Positions 12,138 to 25,500 of a DNA stretch of 64,000 nucleotides are shown one piece after another. The stretch is taken from positions 7,763,789-7,827,788 of the forward strand of contig OZ035962.1 of the NCBI GenBank assembly GCA_964034945.1, written 5' to 3'. The notes beneath the pieces were generated by a model that was given only the letters and a program-made list of their open reading frames with translations, made no database searches and had not been told where the DNA came from. The position numbers and the translations under genes are program-made. Position 1 is the first letter of the stretch, and each line of letters starts with the position of its first letter. Source of the stretch: Chrysopilus asiliformis. Taxonomy: Eukaryota > Arthropoda > Insecta > Diptera > Rhagionidae.

Positions 12138-15100
12138 AATGCGATTTATTAGTATTTTAAACTTACACTTTTTGTTTTTTTAATGCACGGCGAACAAAAA
12201 ATTTTTTTTTCAATATTTTTTTCTACAAAATAATTTTTACTCATTATATAAACAAATGATTTTATTATCCTGTACTTTTTAAATTTATATAAGCATATTT
12301 TCGTTAATGATTACTGTACGAACAACCTATAATTAACTTGTAATATTAAGTTTGTAACCCGTATATTTTATTTTTTCGTTTTTTTTTTTGATAAATTGAT
12401 GTTTATTGTTATAAGAAAAACCAATAGCTAAAATAATTGTAACTTGATGGATTCGCTATAAGCGTATATATTTTTTATTGCTTCATATTTTTTGTCGTTG
12501 TAATAAATTTAATATCGTATTACCAAAAATGCATTTAATTGTTGTAAATGCATTATTTTTCAGATACTACCGGGCTATACAGTCGCTAAGATAAATAAAG
12601 AGATATTTTTACGTTTTAATAATGATCAGTTTTTATTGGTATTTTATGATACGCAACATTAACGAACAATATTTATGTTTCAATTTAAAAAAAACACACA
12701 TGACATCAAACAATATTAAAGAACTTTGCGTACTTATGTAGCGTACAAATTTAAAAACGAATTTCTTAAATAAATCTCGTGCTACTTAAATCATCGAAAC
12801 TATTGTTTCGTTTTTTCATAGATGTTGAAAAAAATATTAATAATAAGTTTAGAATCCATGCAAAAGCATTTTTATAGATGTATTTACCTACTAAGGGAAA
12901 CGATATAAGAAGTTTGTTCACAATGTATGGCCTTATTGACAATATATTTTTTTCATTAAAAACAATTTTTCATTTTTTTAAAATCTTATATTAAGCGATT
13001 TTTTCTTTGAATTTAGTGCAATATTTCGTTAGTTTACTTTTTACCAGTAAAATTCATTTTTCCTTGGACTAATCTTAAACGAAATTTAATTTTTATTATT
13101 ATACATATGTACTTTTGATTTCAGTGCTTTTTTTACGTTTCGTTAGATTTTTTGATTATTTTTTCTTTCTGGTTAAGAAAAGTTTTGATTATGAAAAACT
13201 GCCTATTTACTATTTAACTTAATTAAAAGTAGAAACTACTATAGTTTTAAAGTTTTCTCAAGGGTTTTTGGAAAACATGTCGCTCAGTTAAAATAGTGTT
13301 ATAACTCAAAAATGAGCAATTTTGAATTAATGTTGCGGAAGGACTTGTTATGACTTGTTCATTTTACAAAACGTCTTAACTTTATAAAAAAATACTCATT
13401 ACTCACAGAATTTAGTAAAAATCACCTAATCCAAAACTTTAACATGTCTCCTGAAAAATTACGTTTTTTGAGATGTGACACTATTGTCTTAAATGAGTGA
13501 TATGTTTTTAAATAAAACAATTGTGGGAAGGAATTACCAAATTTTATTTGAGATGGGGAAAGTTCAAAACTAATATATGTAGCTTGGAGATAAACTGCAC
13601 TAAGCGACAAAAAGAAAGATTTATATGAAAGCGGTTTTAAAGGTGACTCATTTTCATAGATATATGGAATATGATGTTTTTAAACTGGGAAACAAAAAAA
13701 ATGGGACACTGTGCAGTTTACCTCCGGGCTGCAGAAATAAACTAAAGACATAGCGTTTTTGTTTCTTAATAAAATCACTACCAGGGGATTTTAGTGGCAG
13801 TTAGGTGTTAGTCAAAAAGCGGTTTAGTGCATCTGAAATGCAGTGTCGGTTTTTAAAAATGAAAACGCTGTTAGTAAATTAAGGAATTGATTGGGTGTAA
13901 GTCGAAATACATACATTAGAGAAAATTGAGCAATTCTTATGATTCGAGCGGAGAGCTTTGCCAATTCTGACCATTGTCGAAGAATTCCATTTCCAAAGCT
14001 AAAATCATTAAAACAATGTATATTTTGGTAATAAAAGTAAATTTTCGGCAAAAGATAAAGAGCTTGAAAAATTGAATTTTCGACATAGCAAAAGAAATGT
14101 TAAAAAACGCAAAAAATGCAACAATGAATCCGTGGAATGGTAAAAAAGTTGTGATATCAGAAAAGATTTATTCATTAATCTGAAGGATTTTCTTATCACT
14201 TTAATAAAACATTTAATATCATAAAGACTTAAAACAAGTACCACAAAGGTAATATTCTGCCTAAATGCTACGTTTCACGCAGTAAAGTAGGGATATCAAA
14301 AACAATTTTCTTGGATAGTATTGTCTAATGTGCCCCAAGACATTATAAAAAAAATCCACTAAACTAGATCGACTATTTCAACCTCATTATATACATTCAT
14401 GAAAACTAAAACTAAAAAAATCGAAAGGTAATAATTAATGACTAACCATTTTATAAGTTTTATAAAAAATGTCTAAAAATGTTAATAAAAAATGTAGAAA
14501 TTCTGTTGATTGGAGAAATTAAATTGATGTATTTAATTTTATGATATTCATGATCAAATACAATGGAATAAAGAAATCTTTATATACTGAAATTCACTTT
14601 TTAATTTCGTTAAAAAATAATTTTTAATTATGGGTTTGACTTTTTCTCTTTGTACAACAAAATTCAATTAAACTCACTAAAATAGAAAAAGTATTTTTTT
14701 CCCACAGCGATTTGACTTAATTGAGGTATTTCGATAGCCATTTTAGTCAAAAATTTAATATAATACATAAATTATTACAAAAATTTGAGACTGAACCTTT
14801 TTTAATAAATTCTTCTAAACAAATATTTAAAAAATTGGTAAAAATTTACATTAAAAAATAATTTCGTTTTTTTTTCGAATTTATAATGACGAGAATTCCT
14901 TCCAAGTACTAAAACTGAACGATAAATAAATAAAAAAGTAGAAAAAACAAACTAAATATCTTTACCCATCTTTAAAAGGATTTGTTTTCTAAATTAATAT
15001 ATGTCTGTTCATTAAAAGTAAAAAATAATGACACTAAATGAAAAAAAAATGCCTTAAATGTTATGCACATTTTATTAGACATTGAAAAACATTTTTTGTG

Positions 15101-16564
15101 CATTTAAATATTGTAAAGCAAAATAACAATAATTTTTGTATGAATATTATTAGGAAACATATTTTGATAATTATATATATATTTATGAACAATATTGTTC
15201 AGTATATTGTAGTGTTTTAGTGATTATTGTCGTATTTTGAAACTAGATGTTATAGCTTATTTGAAGTATCCAAAAGATCTATGTTCTTTGTTATAATAAA
15301 TATTGTCTCGTTATATTGATCATATAATATATACACTTAAATAAACAAATATAGTTTTAATTTAATTACAATAGTCCAGTTGTGATTAAAAGTTTTTTTT
15401 GACAAAATTCCATTGATTTTCTTTTCCACTACATTCCAAGGCGACACTAGACTTTCTTACTTGAGATTTCAAAACAATTTATCTCCTCCTCTGCTACCCA
15501 CACCTATAATTTTTCATTGATTACGAACCATGAACAAATTGCAAGATTTATACATTCCATTAAAGAGTAATCCGGTAATTGAATTGAAATGTTACGAACA
15601 GAAACAAATATTCCAGATTACCAATAAGCCTTAAAAATTGGAATAGTATTAATTAAAAACTTTATTATCATTTAAGAATCAAGCAAAACAATTCCTCTTA
15701 GACAATTTGTGGTTTTTCTTTTAAATTTCACAAAATTGCAGGTATGAATCTATAAACTTCGTGACTTAAAAACTTTCGTCAAATACCTTTTATATTTTAG
15801 TTTTCCCAAATTTTTAAATTCTTATGCAGTGGCTTTTCTCAAACAATGATTTTTAAGAAAATATCTCTGTCATTTTTCCTACAATCTGCGATGATTAAAA
15901 ATATTTCCAAACTTCTCCGCTTATTCGTTTTTACTTTCTGTACATTTTTGAAATTAATTTTTCTTCCCGCTCACAGAATTTTAGGGTTACCATAGGTATT
16001 GCCGTATTATTTTTACGGTATTGTTTTGCTCCTCAAAAAAAATCTTACTTAAACGTCATCGGCTTTGGAATCGGTCATTTAAATCAAATTTAGTGAAATA
16101 AATACGCGCCAGTGTCCTAAAGACCAGACAAATTCAAAAGGTAAAGATTTTAGTTTCGATTTATCATTTTACTTCACTAAATCATTTCCAATATTCGTTG
16201 GCAAATTCTTTTTTCTTATTTGGGTCAAGACAAATCGCTTTCTCGGTGTTGAAGAAAAATAGGAAAGAATTCAAAGAAATCTTTTGATTGTGAAAATAAT
16301 GCTAATTAGTTATTGAATTAATATTCTTATTGTGCGAAATACGCACAGTGAAACGTGTCTTCCCTTTTAATTAAATTAATTTAGCCGAATTTCTGGTGCT
16401 TCGTTAATTTTTTTGTGTTTACTTTTTTGTCGATGACTCACGTATAATTCATTTGCTAATAAGAAGTATCATTTATCTTTCAGTTCTAAATGCAAATTCA
16501 ATTACAGGGACACCTGTGCTAGTACTCTGCTCAAATCTTCTAGGCGTTCGAATTTTGATAGAAG
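12138..16564. other. 3' region of scramblase A and promoter/leader of scramblase B
   Basis: This stretch separates the tandem scramblases. It is very AT-rich and I see no coding exon. The first 470 bp must hold the 3'UTR of scramblase A. At the far end, acceptor-like sites TATCTTTCAG (ending 16483) and ATTACAG (ending 16507) precede the scramblase B ATG, suggesting a spliced 5' leader. The middle part, about 12.9-16.3 kb, shows nothing I can name. Confidence 0.5.
12502..12599 (+). terminator. Candidate polyadenylation signals of scramblase A
   Basis: AATAAA occurs at 12502-12507 and again at 12594-12599, about 365 and 457 nt after the stop. The second is followed within 30-50 nt by T-rich and GT-containing sequence. 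In such AT-rich DNA chance matches are common, so the choice of site is tentative. Confidence 0.4.
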
Positions 16565-19500
16565 ATGTCGATGCCGATGAACAACATGAATCAAGGCGGC
16601 TACACGCCCTATGGACCTTATACAGGCGCAGGATATCCCCCACCGAATGCCCCACCTATTCAACAACAACCCGGATACGCTCCAGAGTTTCAGGGCTATG
16701 CTCCAGGCGGCTACCCTCCTCCGTCCCATCAACAGGGTTACATCGGCGGTCCGCAGCCGGTAAGTAATCTTCGTTTTAGTTGCAGGTCGCTGCATTTTTA
16801 TATTTGACTTGCACTATTGAGCGATGCCCTACTTTCTCTGTCCAAATGCAACTGTAAAAATTGATATTATGCATTGCGTTGTATGCGAGGAATGTGTGGT
16901 TTCCCTATATGAAAACATGCATGCGAAATTTACCTTTGTAACATATTTCTAATATATTGCAAACGTAAATTTCGTTTCAATAAACAATTGAATTTATCAC
17001 AATTAGATGTTTTATTACGGTTATTTTGAGATTTGTCGCGTGTCTCATGATAATCGCTGTTTAGATTAGAAAGTAGTCTATAAAAATCTAATCTTATTTC
17101 TGATAATCAACTCAACTGAATGACTATTTATTCATGAAATGAGATTGAAATGCGAGTGGAAATTGATGCGTGGAAAAATAACAACCTAAATATAAAAAAG
17201 TTATTTCTTAATCCGGATTTTTTCTCAATTTTTTCATAAAGTTTTTCTTTTTTAGTCTTTTTTAGTATTAAAAGAATTTTTGTCTTCGATGTGTTTTCCA
17301 AAATCCATTCTCTAGCACTCGCGGTATTAATTGCAATCGTTTTACATAATAGGTTGTCCATAAAATACGTCACACTTTTAGTGGTAAGAGGGGAATCTGC
17401 GGTAGTGACGGCGGTATTAAATTTCATGCAAAAAAATCACAAAACTGTATGACTAGAGAAAGGGGCCCAAAAAGCCAAAAATTACCGTGACGTATTTTAT
17501 AAGCGCCCGAAATGTCTTCACATTTGTCAGTCTGTGTACAAATTTGTGGCCAACCGTTTTTTAAAAACTGCTTGATTTACAGCCATGAAATTTGGCAGAT
17601 ATATTTAGTAATAAAATATTACAATCCAATCTTCCCAACGTTTTTTCAAATATTGTTGACCAGAAATAATCAATATGGAGGCTCTTTTGTCTGATTTTCA
17701 AATTTTAAAAATTTTGGTCAGACACTTTTATTGTTTAAAAATAATTGAATACACCTTTAAATTGTACTGTTTCTTAATAACCCAAAAAAAATGATTGTCT
17801 TTTCAGAAAACATAAGTGAAATTTTCAATTAGATCAAGCTGTTTTTTTCCATGCGTGAGAAATAAATTTCTCTTATTGAAAATCGTTCTTTATAGGTACA
17901 TTGCGTTTAAGGTTGCCAATCAACCAAGCACAATTCCGTGATTGTTATTTCTTCTTCGTTTGCAGCTTTGTTGTCTTCGTTCCGCCTAATAGCACATGCG
18001 ATCAAATATTACATAATTGACCAAAAAATATGGCAAGAAATTTATGCTTAACTAATGATAGTTATCCTAAAAGTACTAGTGCTGATAGCGAAATATGATA
18101 ACTGCTGTTATGTCGAGCAATTGTGAAGAGTGGGGGTTTTTTAGATAAACTTTAACAACGTTGATGAATGATTCTACGAGTATCTGTCGATAAGTTACGA
18201 TTAAAATAGAATTGAGTCCTCACTTATAAACATGGAACAAAAGGTTGGTCGGTCTATCAAAAACAATTTTTTAATTCTTAAAAACAAATTATTCACAAAA
18301 TTATTTTATGTTTCGAGTAATTAAATTGAGTTAATGGTGATTTAAGTTGACAGATGTATTTTTTATTGTTTTGTAAAGGTATTTAAAAAATGTAGTGGTG
18401 TGCAACCGCTTAAATGTTAATTTTATAACTGAATGCCTTGTTGGTTTGAATAACTTATAGATAGAAAACATTTGAGTAAACAACTACCTATTCTTAATGT
18501 AATTCACATACCATATTTCCGCGTGTAATGTTTTTTTTTCAAATTATATTAATTTTCAATCATAATTTAGGGTTTTCAACCCCAAAGTGGATATGGTCCT
18601 CCACCAGGCCAAGGTTATCAACCGCAACCGATGTATCCTCACCCAGGGCAGCCAATTGTCACACAACCAGGGCAAGGTGAGTTATTTATTGACTTTATTA
18701 AAATCTTTTAATAACTGGCCTTTGTTTACAATAAATCCGGTGAGAAATACTGAAAAATGTTTTACGAAACTTAAGAAAATTACACGCAATTGATAAGATT
18801 TAAATAATTAATCACATCTATTTGGATTCAGATTTTTGTTATATTCCTTGCATATGAATTAAAACAAGATAGAAATATTGTAATATCCCTTAAAGATCGA
18901 ATAAGGTAGAAAAATATGGTAAAAAAGGTTACTTTTCGCAAATTACAAGAAATGATAAGTAAAACTAAAGATACGCTTTTGTTATCAAACTGTTATGATA
19001 TCATTTCAAGTGATTCACTTGGAAAGTTTGATTATTAATTGGAAAATAAAACTTTGATAGTACAATGTAGCAGCAGGTTCGAAAGGCTGTTTATATCCAA
19101 AAGCATTTTTCCCATAGAAATAAATTTAATACAGTGAAAGCTTCCATTAACGGACGCTCACGGGAACAAGATTTCTGTCCGACTATGGAAAACGTACAGT
19201 GAAAGCTCCTATTGACAGCTGGACAAAGATTTTTTTCTTGTTTCTTATCTAAATAATTTTTTGTTTTCTAAAAAATACAAAAAAAATTTCTGTCTCTGAG
19301 TCTTTTTCCTGGTCCAGCTTTCTTCGTTTATATATGAAAAATATGCTATAATTAAAAATTGTTTTGTTCTATAAATGAAGAAACAAAAATTTTACTTTTT
19401 TGTATTTTTGACATAGACTGTAGCTTTATCAGCAGTATTTTATCGCTTCTGATAATTTGAAACAAAAAAAAACGCATTTTTTATTTTAAATCACATAAAA

Positions 19501-22500
19501 TACTTTCAGGCGTTTACTTATTACAAATATTTATAAGGAGATTAAAATTCTGAGTTTTATATCAGGGGTTCGAAACCTTTTGAAATAAAAATTTTCAAAT
19601 TACATAGTCTGGAAATACGTTTCAATTTCATTTACTTCCAGTAGTCCTCTGTGATTTTTTTTGTTGAATTTTTTCGACAACTGAACATTCTATGGGCCCT
19701 TTTGGCGATCAAAAATTGAGCTTAAATATCCTTCCGGAGCTTCTTACGTTCGCATTGTGGTGTTTTGTACAGTCTCTTTACGACGTTGTCCTTTTAATTA
19801 ATTGTATTTTGATATTGGTCCTTCCCTTCCAGCATTCCTCAGACAAATGATTTTTTTTTAGATTTTCTTGAAAACGATAACCTTAGGTCGGGAAACTCTA
19901 AATCCAAGAAGTGTTTAGAAAACAATTTTACACAACTCTTCCAGATGTATGCATGCCGCGCCGTAACATTTTTCAAATTAAATTGCGAAGATTTTAAACA
20001 AAAAACAGTGTTTGTAAGAAATGTCATTGCGTGCAAATTTTCTCTAGTTCACAAAATATAGCATTTAATCTTAATACCACAAACCAAAATAGATATTTCT
20101 AATACATGTTATGCTGATTTTTGGTTATTTATTTTTAATCGTCGTTTCCTTTTTTGAAATTTTTTGCATGAGAGTCATACAATTGGCTCCTCTTTAGATG
20201 CAGATGCGCGACGTATGCTACAATCAGCTCCAATATTTAACAAAAATTCAAACTTGAATTTATTTCCATTGAATTTATGTTGACCAGATCTTTGTACCAA
20301 TTGTCTTAAATAAATTGCGTTTCAGCCATTAAAAAAATAATAAAATTGATAATAAATTGTAAGAATTTGATCTGAAGAAAATGTTTTTTTTTAAATGCAA
20401 ATAATAAGTTTATTACACTGATTTTGAAAACAATTTTTTCCCTGAACCGATAAGTCTAATTTGATAACTCAGTTAATGCAGCCTATCTTCTTCTGTCAAT
20501 ATTTTTACTTGATGCATCCCAAACCAAAATAATCAATTTGAAGTTCAAAGCCTGAGCAATTTTAGCCTTAAGTGGCAACAATGAGACTTAATTCGATTAT
20601 TTTTGATGTTGGATTCATTTGCCACACAGTTCAGAATCAATTTATATAGAGCTGTAAAATAATGAATTATCTTGTTTAGTTATAGACCACCAAACCATAA
20701 ACAGTGCGTTTTTATACCGAGACAACCTTATCATTTCTTAAGAGACTTAGATATCAAAATTAAAACTGCGAGGGGAATAAACATCAACCTCGTAAACCGA
20801 AAGGTATTTGAGTTAGTCTGTCTCGAATGTAACAAGTGATCAAAACATAAACAGCATTGCATTGAAACATATTTGAACGTTTTTTTTTTCGAATAGTTAA
20901 ATCGAACTTTAAAACAGTTCACAATAATTGTCAAGTTCATAGTTTAAGCCAATTACATTAATTTCTTTCATACAATTTAAATCATGAGTGCTGCAACCGC
21001 TTGTAGAACGTTCAAATCTGATGGTGACGGGGTAAAAAATCCAAAATGGGATTTCACGGGTCGAAACGAAAGACCATCAGCTAATTTAATTGAATCAGTC
21101 TTAAGTTTTTTCGGTGCTCAGTATGAAAAAATCAAAAACATGAAGTTTAGAGTTTCACATGCAAAAATATTTGGAAAGAGTTTGAGAAAAAAATTACATT
21201 TGAATAAATCTCCGAAACGGAAGGGCTATGGTACACTATTAACGGACGAGGAACGAAAGTATGTAAATTTGTATTTTAATCATATTAAACAATATTTTTA
21301 TATCTCATTGTCATATCAGATAGACCGAAATATCTTAGAATCTTTCGTATTTTGTTTGGTTTAAATTTTTCATAATCATTGTTGATGAAATATAGTCTAA
21401 TGGATGTGATAAATTTGCACGGGACGGAGGAAAATGAATGAATGATTTTTGACCTTGAATTGCAATCATGTCAAACAATTGCGGCAATTTAAAAACATCG
21501 CGCGTGTAATAATTTGAAAATTATGTTTGATGACGAGAGAGAAAATCATTTGTGAAATCCTTTTTATTTTCTTTGTTGATATTTTTGATACCGTTCAGTG
21601 CCAAATATTTTCGACCAAATTGATCAAGTATACGATCTTATCTAAAGTATGTTTAAAAATGATCGATTCCTTGACCTAAAAATTGTTCCAGTTATTTACG
21701 ATTATGTTTTGGTATTTTAAAACTTAAATCTATCAATATTTTGATAGACAAAACATTGAAGGTTTTGGGTTCGGCTCCAGAGTGTAATTCTCTATCTATT
21801 ATTTGAGGTTTAGTTAACTATGTTTATTAAAACATAATATATTTGCCACCCCCCTTTCCTTCGGCACGGCCTTAAAGTCCAAGTCAGGCACAGGCCGCCA
21901 TATTTAAAAAGAACCATGCAGGAAATAGCGTTTTTTGTGCCCCTGGATTAACTTTTGAACCCGTGTAGTTTTCACTTTGAGTACTTTTTGGAAAGGGCAA
22001 AGTCTCTAGTTTCTATATATGGCTATATGGCTTCAAGAGCCACCGAATTGCGTGGGGATGGTAAGGGGCTAACGAACTTTCTCGTGGGCGCAACTTCCAT
22101 TTATGCCATGATTTCTGTGAAAAATCACAAAAAAGTTCGTTAGCCCCTCACCATCCCCCTGCAATTCATTGGCTCTTGAACCCATATATGGATGAAACTA
22201 GAGACTGTGCCCTTTCCAAAAAGTACTCAAGCAAAGTGCAAACTACACAGGTTCAAAAGTTAGTTTAGAGGGGCAAAATCGTGTATCGTTCTTTAGGTCT
22301 TGTGCGAAACGGTTTCAGTTTTTATTCTAGTTCTAATTTCAGTTTTTATTAGAAATTTTCCAGTTCGCAATGCAATCTAGTATGAAAACGTACCAGAATT
22401 AGCAAGCAATTAGACCTTTTCGCAAACGCAATGTGGAAAGAATCACATGGTATTCAAATTAATGGCCAATAAACGAGAAATAAGAAATGTTTAAAATCAA

Positions 22501-25500
22501 TCCTACTTTTAAAAAAATGATAAAACTTCATAAAAGGTTGCAAAAAAAAATCTTCGTTACAATTGTAGAAAAATTAATACGGATGTTGTTTGTAATATTT
22601 TTTTAAAGTTTATCTTAGACTGTTTACAGTTGACTAAAACGCTTAAGCAAAATTACTGATTCATTCTGTTTACTACCATAAATTTTGATAAAAGTAGGTA
22701 ACTAAAAATTTGTAATAAGTAATTGTTTTTCATGGATTGAATTTTAACATGGATATTTTCTTTTATCCATTATGGCTGCCTCCATTTGTACGAAATTATT
22801 TACGAACAACCACACGAATTTTATAAAAAAAATTAATAAAAATATTGATTACTTATTGATTATTGTGTCTGATTGACCCAATTTTTTGAGGATTCATAAA
22901 CATTTTACTTGAATTTTTTTTACTGAAAAATAAAATAATTGATTATATTGACTTAAGACAAACAAATTTAAATTACGGTCAATAATGTAGAAATCTGTTC
23001 ATAATAAATATGCAAGATCCATTTATATTGTCAAGATTTTTTCATTTGCAAAAATGTAAAATGTTTTTGTCCAAAGGAAAATTAAAAACATAACAAAAGC
23101 TATAATTGCCAATCTGGCAATCATTGGAGACCCGTATGGTGATATTCGTATCAAAATTCGAACAGTTATACCAAAATTCCACTTTGAAGTCAAACTTTCC
23201 AAAAAGATTTTTTAAAATTTATTCCAATCGGATTTTGATGTATGGGAGTTTTATGTAGAATCATATCCTAAATAACTTTTGTTCTTGGACTTTTTTGATA
23301 AGATGCACCGTTTTTGAGATATTCACAAAAAACGATTTAGTTCGTATGGGGGGTACCCCCCCTAATGGTCCATTTTTGCCCATGAACGAACTTAGCCTCG
23401 CATTTTACGAAAAACGGATCTGTGCAAACTTTCAAGTCTCTAGCTCAATCCGTGCGCCCGCAATCCGCGCCACAGACAGACAGACAGACAGACGGACGGA
23501 CATGCTAAATTCAACTTTTTTCATCATTCTAAACACACTGGTGTAATTCATTTTTGTGTGCGATGACGAGATCTTGGCGTTACAAACGGTAAGGCAAAGT
23601 TAATATACCCTTTGGTTTCACCATACGGGTATAATTATCGAATTTCTAGGCTGGAGCATTTTATTTTGTTAGCAATTTTGAACTCTTCAGAGGTACTAAT
23701 CCGCTAATGTACTTAATGTGCCACAGACCTAAATTTTTTAATAGAACAGTTAAAACTTCCATCGATAAAATTCTTAATCTTTTTGTCGAACGATTTAAGT
23801 GTGAGTTCTTTTATTATCTCAGAGAACTCTGATCGCTCTAATCAAACCTCCATCCGTCCTGTTAACCCCTCGAAGTTCTCCAAGAACTCTGAACTGTGTC
23901 CCATAATTCGACCATTGAGGACTTTCAGCAATTCTTTTTGATTGATCCTAACCCATCGAGCAAGTCGAGATAACGCTGATTTTTGAAAAAAATCTGGAAA
24001 AGCATAGCATTTTTATGAAATATGCGCTCGAGAATTGCTGAACATCAAGTGATAAAATAAATTTTTTTTTGCAAAATGCTATAAATTCATTTTCTTATGC
24101 AAAAATACGTCTTTATTTAATTTAAAAATTTAAGGTTATCTCAGAGCGACTCGAAATGTCCCAAAATTGTCTCGATTTTGGAGTCGAGCAAAAATGATGT
24201 CTTCGCTCTGTTCACTCGATTGAGATAATTATAAAACTGCAAACAAATAACGTAGAACCTCGATATCTCGAAATTTTTTCTGACCCCGTCAACTTCGAAC
24301 TACGGAAGTCCAACTATATTTGAACAATTATAAGAAAATTGTTGCATTGAAATCGTTTAAATTGAAGCTTGCCTAACCGATCGGATGTTTACAGCAACTC
24401 TAACATCACCAAATTTATTTTGACAAAAGTTTTGGAAGCGGAATTTACATATGCTTCACACTATTCTGGCGACTGTCGGTGACCAATGACTAGTCCCAAC
24501 TCGGAAACAACATTTTAGTATTTCCACGATATAATTTCTCTATATTGTATCTCTCTGAATTCAAATTTGAACATTTCCCATTTCATTTATCTCGAAAAAT
24601 TGTTTGAAAAATTATCATATTTTGTTCTTAAATCGCTATTCAGATTGACTTGTGACTGGTTACATCGCCAGAATAAGGGTGTATGTATAGTAATGAATTC
24701 GTTGGTTATATGCATTTCTGAAGATAAAATGCGTTAATAGTGCTTTTAAAAAGTAGATATAAATAATACTTGTAGATGTTGCAATTAAATGATATCACAT
24801 CTACCCAGCAGTTTTTATGAGAGGCAGAGTCGTATCAGTGATAAAATCATAAAATAATTTAACTTCTCCCGGGATTTTGTAATTACGTATACTTCTAAGT
24901 AATTTTTATTACTGAATTTCAGTTTCTTGCTTAATTCAATAATCTTACGTCAAGATTTTGCTTATTTATTACAGCCTAGACGATATTTCGAAGAAATGTT
25001 GGAGACCCCGACGATCAGTTCCCTAATAAAAGATTTTTAAATTCACTATTTACCGAAAAAGATTCTCAGGACAAATTTTCCGGGATGTAATTATCCCTTT
25101 AAATTTTGTATAAAGCTCTCTGAGGCTTTAAATATGTGAATACGAGAAAAAACTTCGGATCTGGCACAAAATACATCTCTTGTAACCTGTTTTTTCTCTC
25201 CCATTTCAATTCTATCAGAAGGCAAAAGCCAACATCTTACCTCAATCTGATTTTTTTGAAGTGATTTCCAAGTTCGCCTTTCAAAATCGTGTAAGATATA
25301 ATCCGTGATCAAAAAGTTGAAGGCTATAAGTTTGAATTGGGTTTGTAACGTATATTCACGAAAAATTTCAAGACAGTCGGTTCTATTTTTATTTTTTGAG
25401 ATTTGATTATCGGTTATTGCTTTATTTTCTGCAATTTCAAATTAATCAATTACTTCATTGATATGCAAGTGGTTTTTGTAGAATGAAACATGAGTCAATA

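Noticed and set aside
19560..19580. GGTTCGAAACC resembling a tRNA B box
   Set aside because: No matching A box, acceptor stem or cloverleaf in the flanking bases.
21955..22143. 62-codon ORF in the foldback element
   Set aside because: It runs through the two arms of an inverted repeat and has no coding features.
23295..23546. 83-codon ORF with [10 protein letters not shown]
   Set aside because: The reading frame is produced by the CAGACAGACAG tract of a mobile-element fragment; the same tract appears in other frames elsewhere.
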